From a virus, in the IMG/VR virus record IMGVR_UViG_3300035183_001040, positions 1-64,000 of that record: DNA of 64,000 nt, one strand, 5' to 3'. Under the pieces are notes generated by a model, which saw nothing but the letters and a program-made list of their open reading frames with translations, was not told the origin of the DNA and made no database searches. Positions 55,485 through 64,000 of this stretch are shown one piece after another; the stretch's first letter is position 1, and each line of letters starts with the position of its first letter. The position numbers and the translations under genes were made by a program.

Positions 55485-57050
55485 TCACAAGTTGAAGAGC
55501 TTGTAGGCGTGCGCGTCGTGCGGGATGTCGTGCATGTTGTTGAGCCCTGGGGTACCGGTAAGATTCGCCCACGTCGTGGCGACGTTCTCGGTGAATGTTC
55601 CGGTAGCTGTGTTGTACGTTGCGCCTGTCATTCGCCCCCCGAGACGGAAGTCGCCGGCTACGCCGGTCACGAAGAACTTCGTACCGTCGGTGTACATGAA
55701 GCGACTTCCGTCGGCGATGTCCACGCCGACAGTGCCCGGGCTTGCACTCGCGCCCCACATGCCGGAAACCCCGTACAGGATGTACTGAAAGTTGACGTTG
55801 CCTCGGCGATACGCCGTGAACCCTCCAGCGATACCGACAAACTTGTTCCAATCCATCACGCCGCAGTCTTCGGGAACGACGGTGCCGCCGGCTTGCGCGA
55901 TAACGTGCTTGCCTTGCACAAGGGTTGCTTGGGTAAGAGCGATCGTGGCGCCATTGTCCGCCGAGATATCACCACGACATAGGCACGCGTCGACGTACGC
56001 AGAAATGAACATGTCGCCAGGTGCGGTTCCGCCCGCAACCATCGTCGAATCTACCTCGCACGTGCTTAGGTAATACCAAGTGTTGTTGATGTCCGACGAC
56101 GCATCGATGAGCACGAAGTAAGACCCCGTGAATCTGCAATTCCCAAACGCGATCGCAGCCGTGTCACGCACGAATTTGTTGATTGAGTCGCTGTCTGCCG
56201 GGGCAAAATCGAAGTCGAGGAACAGAACGAGCGGCTCGTTCGGAAAGCCGGAGGTCTTGTTTGCGCTCACCTTCACGTGGTCCACGACCATGACGCCGGG
56301 TGCGGTGAGGATCTGGTACGGGTCGCCCGCCGCTGGTGTGATAGGCGTAGTGAAGAGCCCACCCGGAGTGAAGTCCGGCAGCACCCACTCGCTCGTGCGA
56401 AGCGAAGTTGAGCTGAGAAGCTTCGCGGCGAACGTGCGTGTGCCAGCTCTTGGGCCGGTCGGAATGAGTATGCGCTGACCGACGTCGGTGGCGTCGAACA
56501 CCGCGCCTGCGTCGGCGAAGTTCCACGGCGTGTTCGTCGAGCGGTCGCGGGCAGTGACAGTCCCGATGGTGCCGCTCTTCTTGACCGTGAGCGGAGGCGC
56601 CTGGAACGTGACCACGACCTGCGAAGTCCCTTGCTCGATGCGCAGGTCGAGCGCGAGCGGGTCCGTTGCCGGCGGATAGGACGTGTAGGAGATGGTGAGG
56701 CTCTGCTTGATCGGAACGTTGCCGATGCGCCGAGCGAGTTCGGCGTTGGTCTTGATCGGGTAGGAGGCGGAGCCGGTGGCGCTGTCGTCGCCGTTCACTG
56801 GGTCGATGGTGATGCTCGAAATCGCGCCCGTCTGCACGCCGAGGCCGGTTGTCATTGCCCCGTCGAACTCGCCCGAGTAGTTGGGTAGGGCGCGCAGTTT
56901 GAATCCGCGGTCGATGCCGGGGATGAGCCTGACAAGGTCGGAGATCGAGGCGGGGACAACGAGTTCTTGTCCCGGCCCGAGCATACCTCGGAGCGGAGGC
57001 GGAAGGAGTACAGGGTAACCGCTCTTGTTCGTGATTTCAGTCGCGTCCAT
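55485..57050 (-). CDS. Large beta-rich virion protein, possible head fibre or spike
   Basis: 521 aa from the ATG at 57050 (GAGGGTGAGC upstream). Residues 60-500 are Thr/Gly/Asp-rich strands. IDPVNGDDSATGSASYPIKT and later GNCRFTGSYFVLIDAS, GDISADNGATIALTQATLVQ are of the pectate-lyase-like right-handed beta-helix type used in phage spikes and head fibres. The location inside the head module favours a head-surface protein over a tail fibre. No catalytic residues were identified. Confidence 0.6.
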   Translation of the reverse strand: MDATEITNKSGYPVLLPPPLRGMLGPGQELVVPASISDLVRLIPGIDRGFKLRALPNYSGEFDGAMTTGLGVQTGAISSITIDPVNGDDSATGSASYPIKTNAELARRIGNVPIKQSLTISYTSYPPATDPLALDLRIEQGTSQVVVTFQAPPLTVKKSGTIGTVTARDRSTNTPWNFADAGAVFDATDVGQRILIPTGPRAGTRTFAAKLLSSTSLRTSEWVLPDFTPGGLFTTPITPAAGDPYQILTAPGVMVVDHVKVSANKTSGFPNEPLVLFLDFDFAPADSDSINKFVRDTAAIAFGNCRFTGSYFVLIDASSDINNTWYYLSTCEVDSTMVAGGTAPGDMFISAYVDACLCRGDISADNGATIALTQATLVQGKHVIAQAGGTVVPEDCGVMDWNKFVGIAGGFTAYRRGNVNFQYILYGVSGMWGASASPGTVGVDIADGSRFMYTDGTKFFVTGVAGDFRLGGRMTGATYNTATGTFTENVATTWANLTGTPGLNNMHDIPHDAHAYKLFNL

Positions 57051-57498
57051 GCTCACCCTCGCCCTCTTGTACCATGTCTCCCTCTGGAGTCACCTGCGAT
57101 GAATCGACGCCGCGTGCCCGCGCCTTTTCGTGCAACTCGTTGTGCGCCTTCGCGCAGAGCGTGACGAGGTTGTTCGGCTCGTTCTTGTGCCCTTTGCGCG
57201 ACAGCCACGCGCTTTCGGGGATGCCGCCTTTGTGGTGCAGCTCCAGCCCTCCGTACTCGCCCTCACCCCGGTCGCCGTGCACGTGACACCGGTAGCCGTC
57301 GCGGCGCATGACGTGCAGAACCAGTCCGGCGCTGAGTCCGCCGACTCCACCGCTTTTGAGCTTCGCGCCTGCCGCGCGCGCCTCCTGTCGAAGTTTGTGC
57401 AGAGCGCGGCGCTCTTCGAGCGAGGGAGGTTTGCGGGCGTGCTCGCCACCGCCAGGATTCCCTCTCGCACGGAGAGCCTTGCGAAGCACGTCTCCCAT
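57037..57498 (-). CDS. HNH endonuclease
   Basis: 153 aa from the ATG at 57498. The HNH region is RDGYRCHVHG (about 68-77), LELHHKGG (87-94) and GHKNEPNNLVTLCAKAHNEL (105-124). His-His and the final N-x-x-x-L-C-x-x-x-H are the usual metal-binding parts. HNH proteins in head modules help terminase cleave DNA in several phages, but this one could also be a mobile homing gene. It lies away from terminase, between portal- and head-related genes. Confidence 0.75.
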   Translation of the reverse strand: MGDVLRKALRARGNPGGGEHARKPPSLEERRALHKLRQEARAAGAKLKSGGVGGLSAGLVLHVMRRDGYRCHVHGDRGEGEYGGLELHHKGGIPESAWLSRKGHKNEPNNLVTLCAKAHNELHEKARARGVDSSQVTPEGDMVQEGEGEHGRD

Positions 57499-57505
57499 CG
57501 CGGCC

Positions 57506-57910
57506 CTACCCCGACGTGACAACCTTGTCCGGTCCGGGGCCGCGGTTGATTTCGACGATGCACCAGCTCGGCGCCTTCGCCGCCTCGCGCTCGAGCGCTG
57601 GGCTGCACTGCTTGCATGCGTAGACGACGGAAACCCGCAGGTACGGTTTCGGAGTGCCGTCGCCTTCGTCGATTTGAACAAGCTGCTCGACCAGCGACTG
57701 CGGACTGCACGATGCGAGCGCGTCGAGCGCGCCGTTGCGCCTGCGCATCTCGCTCAGAGGAGCCATGACAATGACGCGAGTGATCGGAGGCGCACCGCAC
57801 GCCTGACACTTCGCGCCGACGGGAAAGGCGTACTTGGAGTGATACTCCTCGGCCGTGTAGCGCCCGCCGAAGAGTTTGCGACGGTGGATGACGCTACTGC
57901 TCTGACTCAC
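57506..57910 (-). CDS. Zinc-ribbon unknown protein
   Basis: 134 aa. GTG start after GGAGGTCCTG, overlapping the HAD gene's stop. Cys-Gln-Ala-Cys near residue 35 and Cys-Lys-Gln-Cys near 99 form a likely CxxC...CxxC zinc site. The rest is helical. It is co-translated with the HAD phosphatase. No family recognised. Confidence 0.6.
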   Translation of the reverse strand: MSQSSSVIHRRKLFGGRYTAEEYHSKYAFPVGAKCQACGAPPITRVIVMAPLSEMRRRNGALDALASCSPQSLVEQLVQIDEGDGTPKPYLRVSVVYACKQCSPALEREAAKAPSWCIVEINRGPGPDKVVTSG

Positions 57911-58389
57911 CAGGACCTCCGACTTGCAGCATAGCGCACGGCGGGGCTCTTTGCTCCGTACGTTTGGGAGATCCAGTCCCAGGTAACTGCTCCTGGACCT
58001 CGGCCGACTCGAAGCGCGCGGTCGTCGATGTACAGGTCGGCCGAGACCTTGCCTTGGTTACCGTAGTCGATGGCGGAGAAGACCCCTGGCAGTTCCTTCT
58101 CGACGAACCTAACCATCTGCTCGAAGCGAGCCTGGTTGATGGGCAAGTTGCGCCTCCAGAACCCTTCGTTGAAGGGGACAACACCGAGGGCGTAGAGCGG
58201 ATCGTGATGCCAATCGTCGCGCAGGGCGAGGTTGGCGCGGCTGCTGTAGAGGATGAGGATGTGCCCGGCGCGCTTGAGCGCGATGAGGGCTTCTTTCGCC
58301 CCGGGGAGGAACTCGAGCGGGGTCTCGACGTCCTCGTAGGGCCTGTCCTGGCTGACGATCGTACCGTCGAAGTCTACAGCGATCTTCAT
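57907..58389 (-). CDS. HAD-superfamily phosphatase-like protein
   Basis: 160 aa. Motif I is VDFDGTIV (Asp6 and Asp8), motif II LYSSR near residue 47, and DLYIDDRAL near 117 serves as the motif IV acidic pair. This matches small HAD phosphatases and phage polynucleotide-kinase-like phosphatase domains. There is no kinase domain. Its substrate is unknown; nucleotides or modified bases are possible. Confidence 0.8.
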   Translation of the reverse strand: MKIAVDFDGTIVSQDRPYEDVETPLEFLPGAKEALIALKRAGHILILYSSRANLALRDDWHHDPLYALGVVPFNEGFWRRNLPINQARFEQMVRFVEKELPGVFSAIDYGNQGKVSADLYIDDRALRVGRGPGAVTWDWISQTYGAKSPAVRYAASRRSW

Positions 58390-58829
58390 CGTCGTTCGGC
58401 TTGGCGGCGCAGTTTTTCGGGCAAGTAGCGGTGGTGCTTGCGCGCAATCCAGTCAAGGATGCGCGTTTCGTCCCGGCACCGAAAGCGCTTCGTTGGACTG
58501 CCGCGCTCCATCGCCGCGTCCATCAGTCCGAGTTCGACCCATTCGAGCAGGGCGCTGAAGGGGACGCAGTACCGGTCGCACCAGAAGCGCGACGTGCCCC
58601 ATCCCTCCTCGATGCGTAGGCGCTCGACGATGCGCAACACCATGCCCGTGTCAGGATCGCGGTAAGCAACGCCGGCGCGCATGGGCGAGTCGGGAGAATC
58701 GGGCGGAATGGGGGACAGGTCGAGGATGCGCCCGCTGCCATCCAGGTCCACCGCAGGTGTTGGAGGTTGCGGACGGTAGCCGAGCGAGAAGGCAACCGGG
58801 CGTCCGCCGACGAAGATTCTGCTTCCCAT
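58386..58829 (-). CDS. Unknown protein
   Basis: 147 aa from the ATG at 58829 (GGGAGGCG upstream). The N-terminus (IFVGGRPVAFSLGY) is beta; the C-terminal half is helical with two Cys near the middle. It is co-translated with the HAD gene (ATGA). No family recognised. Confidence 0.55.
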   Translation of the reverse strand: MGSRIFVGGRPVAFSLGYRPQPPTPAVDLDGSGRILDLSPIPPDSPDSPMRAGVAYRDPDTGMVLRIVERLRIEEGWGTSRFWCDRYCVPFSALLEWVELGLMDAAMERGSPTKRFRCRDETRILDWIARKHHRYLPEKLRRQAERR

Positions 58830-58837
58830 CGCCTCCC

Positions 58838-60571
58838 TCACCTACGCCCTCCGCCGAGCCCAAGCGATGGCATGGGCGGGCGGCGTTTCGCCGCCGCCTC
58901 GGCCTCCTTCGGCGTCGGGGCGTGAATCTGCATGCGGCGCATCATTTCGTCTTCGACCTTGGCCTGCGCTGAGCCTGCCTGGGCGCGAATTGCAGAGAGC
59001 ATCGCAGACACGTCCTTGACGCCGAAGTACGGCGCGATGAAGCGCGCCGCCGCCTCCTCGTCGATGAGCCTGCTCGCGAGCGCCATGCCGGCCGCAGCGA
59101 CCGCGCGCTGGATGTCTTCGAGCGAGGGCTGGAAGTAGGGCGGCCACGAGAGAACGACCTGCTCGCCCTTGCCGAGCTCGCGCCTGACAAGACGCTTTTC
59201 GCCGGTCTTCGGGTCCGTCTCCTCCTTGTCGGGAAGAACGATGGTGGAGCGAACGAGCCGAACGACCCCGTCCTCGCCCTGCTCTTTGCGGGTGGTTTGG
59301 GTGAGCTTGCGCGCGGCGCGGAGGAGCTTTTCGAGCAAGCGCTTGATGGCCGCGCCGTACTGCTGTCGCAGTTCATCGCAGGCCGCGAGAAAGCTTGAGT
59401 AGCGGCGATCGATTTCGGTCGCGGTTCTCTGCGGACCGCCTTCGTCGAGGTCGAGCACGCACCGGGTGTGCTCCAGCACCTGCCTCTCCAGCCGCTCGGC
59501 GGCGTCCCAGGCTGCTTGGATACCCGCGGCGGTGATTTCGAGGTAACTCACGCTGCCGCCCTTTTCCGTCTTGATCGCGTTGCCAGAGCCTTTGCTTATC
59601 TGCGAGAACTCCTCGTCGGAGGCTATGTGGACGGTGGGGTCGCAGTTGGCGATGGTGCCGCGGAGCGCCTGTGACACCTGACGGTCGAGCTCCTCGATCT
59701 TGTCGTAGGCGCCGTGGCAGTCAGCGTCACCGTCGATTTCCGACTGCACGGGGGAGTTCTGGATCCACTCGCACGGCACCTCGCCGAAGCCGTGCTCGTA
59801 CTCGACGCGCTCCCAGCGCGGGTCGTCCCAGTCGGGTTCCGGGGCCTGGTCGTCGAGCACAGGCACCTTCGGCCAGACCGTGTCGCGCTGCCGGTCGATG
59901 AGCCGACGGTACCAGAACCGCGCCTCCACGTAGCTGCCGTCCGGGGCGCGGAGAAAGTCGGTGTAGATGTAGCGCTTGTCGATGGCGTCGAGTTCGCCGG
60001 TTTGCGGATCTCGGAAGATGGGCGTGGTGAGGCGCGGGTCGTGCACCTCGAACTGCACCTCGCCCGAGACGACCTTGAAGCCGATGCACGCGCTGCCCGT
60101 CGCGCCGCCGTAGTCGCGCGCCATCGCGCACTGTTTCCAGAACTGCCCTTGGTCGAGCACGCCCGAGAGCCAGTCCTCGGTATCGGCGTCGCCGAGCACG
60201 TGGGCGCTCGGATGACGCCGGGAGCTGAAGAGCATCGCGGTGAAGCGCTTGACGATCATGCGCACGAGGTAGTGCGGCGCGGTGGGGCGGCGGAACTTGA
60301 GCGGCATCGTCTGCCCGGCATCGTAGAAGCCGGGCGGGACGTACTGCGCCGTCGCCACGAACTCGGTCTCGACCTTGGGAAGGCGCTGCGCGCCGTCCCA
60401 GTCGACGGCGCGGTGGTCGTAGTTCTCGCACCGATAGTAGGCGAAGAGGCGGTTGAGTTCGATTTGGCGCGCAGTGAGGCCCATCCTTCTTCCCGCCTCG
60501 AACGCGGTCGCGGCGATGCCTGGGAGCATGCCCGAGGCCTGCCGCACGTCTGCGCGCGTTGCGCTGCTCAC
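58838..60571 (-). CDS. Portal protein
   Basis: 577 aa from the GTG at 60571 (GAGGAGGAACAGAGCG upstream). The N-terminal IELNRLFAYYRCENYDHRAV, then PHYLVRMIVKRFTAMLFSS, TGSACIGFKVVSGEVQFEVH and the KIEELDRQVSQALRGTIANC helix resemble portal proteins of SPP1/Mu type. It lies two genes after terminase, as usual. It forms the dodecameric DNA gate and is of typical size. Confidence 0.78.
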   Translation of the reverse strand: MSSATRADVRQASGMLPGIAATAFEAGRRMGLTARQIELNRLFAYYRCENYDHRAVDWDGAQRLPKVETEFVATAQYVPPGFYDAGQTMPLKFRRPTAPHYLVRMIVKRFTAMLFSSRRHPSAHVLGDADTEDWLSGVLDQGQFWKQCAMARDYGGATGSACIGFKVVSGEVQFEVHDPRLTTPIFRDPQTGELDAIDKRYIYTDFLRAPDGSYVEARFWYRRLIDRQRDTVWPKVPVLDDQAPEPDWDDPRWERVEYEHGFGEVPCEWIQNSPVQSEIDGDADCHGAYDKIEELDRQVSQALRGTIANCDPTVHIASDEEFSQISKGSGNAIKTEKGGSVSYLEITAAGIQAAWDAAERLERQVLEHTRCVLDLDEGGPQRTATEIDRRYSSFLAACDELRQQYGAAIKRLLEKLLRAARKLTQTTRKEQGEDGVVRLVRSTIVLPDKEETDPKTGEKRLVRRELGKGEQVVLSWPPYFQPSLEDIQRAVAAAGMALASRLIDEEAAARFIAPYFGVKDVSAMLSAIRAQAGSAQAKVEDEMMRRMQIHAPTPKEAEAAAKRRPPMPSLGLGGGRR

Positions 60572-60585
60572 CGCTCTGTTCCTCC

Positions 60586-60861
60586 TCAGCTCTCCGCGAT
60601 GATGGTCACGCTCGGGGTGCCCGCTGCGCGCTTGACCCAGATGTTCCTCATGCGCTGAGTGCATTGGTAGACGCTACCAACACCCCCGCCGCCGAGCACC
60701 TTGCCAGAGTCGGTTAGGCCGTCGAAGGAGAAGAGCACGGCGTTTGCGAGCGTAGCATTTTCGTTGATGAAGGTGATTCTGCGCGGCTCGAAGCCGAGCG
60801 TGAGAGTCGGCGTAGCCGAATAGGTCGCTGGTGCGGCTACCGTGAGCATTTGGATCGCCAT
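60586..60861 (-). CDS. Small beta-rich protein
   Basis: 91 aa. It is made of strands (TLTLGFEPRRITFINENATL, ANAVLFSFDGLTDSGKVLGG, NIWVKRAAGTPSVTIIAES), giving a jelly-roll-like impression. It lies between the portal and collagen-like genes. No family recognised. Confidence 0.55.
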   Translation of the reverse strand: MAIQMLTVAAPATYSATPTLTLGFEPRRITFINENATLANAVLFSFDGLTDSGKVLGGGGVGSVYQCTQRMRNIWVKRAAGTPSVTIIAES

Positions 60862-60888
60862 GCGAAGGAGCTTACCACACTCAAGGAA

Positions 60889-63082
<2,194 letters not shown>

Positions 63083-63113
63083 CAGCGCACCTTGACAACG
63101 AGCCGAAAAGCTG

Positions 63114-63134
63114 CTAAGTCGCAAAGCGACTTAG
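63114..63134. repeat. Dispersed palindrome, copy 5 (upstream of terminase)
   Basis: Arms CTAAGTCGC / GCGACTTAG, loop AAA. It lies between the small and large terminase genes. With copy 4, the large terminase gene has this element at both ends. Confidence 0.8.
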
Positions 63135-63175
63135 TTGAAACGCGCCAATTCTCAGTGCAGTGTTTCACGTGAAAC

Positions 63176-63949
63176 CTACTGAAGCGTGCGAGGCGAAGTA
63201 GAGCCGCCGCCGCCGTCGTCGCTGAGGAGCGCCGTGTCGACCACACCGTCCTGCCGGGCGCGGGCAATGGTGCGGGCGATGCGCTCAAGCTCACGCGCCG
63301 CCTGCTCGGGGGTAATGGCGTCGAGTTCCTTCTGCGGGTTGAGAAAGTGGCCCGGGTCGCCAACACGCAAGCGCTCGATCTCGAAGGCGGTTTTGATCGC
63401 CTCGTTCGCCCTCGCCGTAAGCTGCGCGGTCTGGCGAATGATGGCTTCGACGGCACCTGGGTCGACCGAGCCCGAAGCCGCCATCCGCTTGTACTCGGCC
63501 ACGAGCATGTCGCTCAGCGCGGAAACGGGGCCGAACAGGCGATTGATGATGACGGCCATGGCGAGCGAGTTCTTGCGCGCGGCGTCGGCTGCGCGCGCTT
63601 CGTCGGTGCGCGCAGCAACGGCGTCCTGCATCGCCTTTTCCCGCTGCTCCTGCGCGATGCGCTGGCGCTCCTCGAACGCCTTCTGGCGCTCGAAGCGAGC
63701 TCGCTCCTGCTCCTCCTCCAGCATGAGTTTGATGGCGGGGCAGTTGAGCTTCTTCGTCCGCCAGCCAATCAACCACGCGCGCCTTGCGGTGCGCGCGTCG
63801 CACCCGCACTTCTTCGCCGCCGCAGTGTAAACGCCCGGATTTTCACGGAAAGCCGCCACCAACGCCTCGTAAAGATTCTGCGTGATGGGCTGCCGACCCA
63901 TAGAGCGCCTACGGTCGGGAGATGTAAGGGGATTTTGCGAGTCGGACAT
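63176..63949 (-). CDS. terS: Terminase small subunit
   Basis: 257 aa from the ATG at 63949; a later in-frame ATG 16 codons downstream is also possible and neither has a clear ribosome site. An N-terminal helix-turn-helix (YEALVAAFRENPGVYTAAAK, CGCDARTARRAW) binds packaging-site DNA. A long, charged coiled coil (about 75-125) and a helical C-terminal region (AGSAVEAI-type oligomerisation helices) follow. The position before terL fits. It recognises the pac site for headful packaging. Confidence 0.8.
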   Translation of the reverse strand: MSDSQNPLTSPDRRRSMGRQPITQNLYEALVAAFRENPGVYTAAAKKCGCDARTARRAWLIGWRTKKLNCPAIKLMLEEEQERARFERQKAFEERQRIAQEQREKAMQDAVAARTDEARAADAARKNSLAMAVIINRLFGPVSALSDMLVAEYKRMAASGSVDPGAVEAIIRQTAQLTARANEAIKTAFEIERLRVGDPGHFLNPQKELDAITPEQAARELERIARTIARARQDGVVDTALLSDDGGGGSTSPRTLQ

Positions 63950-64000
63950 GGACACACTAAGTGTAGCACAAGCGCCGAACACCCCGCGCAAAACAAGAAA

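Noticed and set aside
63950-64000. Promoter for the late operon at the right edge
   Set aside because: A TACACT box lies just before the terS start, but no -35 box has acceptable spacing and the region is cut by the window end.

Overview
The window is a contiguous piece of a GC-rich tailed-phage genome with a contractile tail (myovirus type). Tail sheath, tail tube, a frameshifted tail-assembly chaperone pair, tape measure, gpD/gpV/gp25/gpJ-type baseplate genes, portal, scaffold, capsid and both terminase subunits are all present. No integrase, transposase, CRISPR array or tRNA was seen. Both ends run off inside the genome. Lipoboxes, a possible spanin pair and the overall base composition suggest a Gram-negative, GC-rich host, but the host cannot be named from the sequence. 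Genes are tightly packed: most neighbours overlap by 1 or 4 bases (ATGA, GTGA, TAATG) and most starts have a GGAG-type ribosome binding site.

Layout. (1) 1-12.4 kb, minus strand: an accessory or early operon with a PD-(D/E)XK-like nuclease (partial), a sliding-clamp-like protein, a MoxR-type AAA ATPase with a metallopeptidase/VWA partner, two octapeptide-repeat proteins, a PcfJ-like protein, a Fis-type HTH protein and many small unknown proteins. (2) 12.38-12.80 kb: a divergent control region with two identical 30-bp dyads. (3) 12.8-26.1 kb, plus strand: sigma factor, ParB-like protein, HTH protein, SF2 helicase, DnaB-type helicase, a DnaA-domain-IV protein, primase, a lytic-transglycosylase-like protein and a DNA-modification cassette. 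(4) 26.1-64 kb, minus strand, transcribed from the right edge leftward: terminase, collagen-like lipoprotein, portal, head genes, scaffold, capsid, a long structured non-coding stretch, connector and tail genes, sheath, tube, chaperones, tape measure, baseplate, fibre-like proteins and a lysis region ending in a GH25 endolysin.

The most interesting part is 21.1-25.9 kb. FolE, a T-fold-like protein, a glycosyltransferase, a DpdA-type transglycosylase, a ParB-like protein, QueD and QueE lie in one operon. FolE, QueD and QueE make a 7-deazaguanine precursor, DpdA would exchange it for guanine in phage DNA, and the ParB-like protein is placed like DpdB of bacterial dpd islands. The glycosyltransferase resembles the queuosine-tRNA mannosyltransferase QTMAN/GTDC1. 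Together they predict a glycosylated 7-deazaguanine in the phage DNA, which I do not know to be described.

The second strong signal is 47.9-48.55 kb, downstream of the capsid gene on the minus strand. It is about 650 bases without a credible gene, filled with consecutive perfect stem-loops, several closed by cUUCGg tetraloops on the minus strand, and looks like a large structured phage RNA. Other signals are a 21-bp hairpin present five times with compensatory base changes, a GGGTTTT slippery site for the tail chaperones, and hairpins placed directly before ribosome binding sites at 10.5-11.5 kb.
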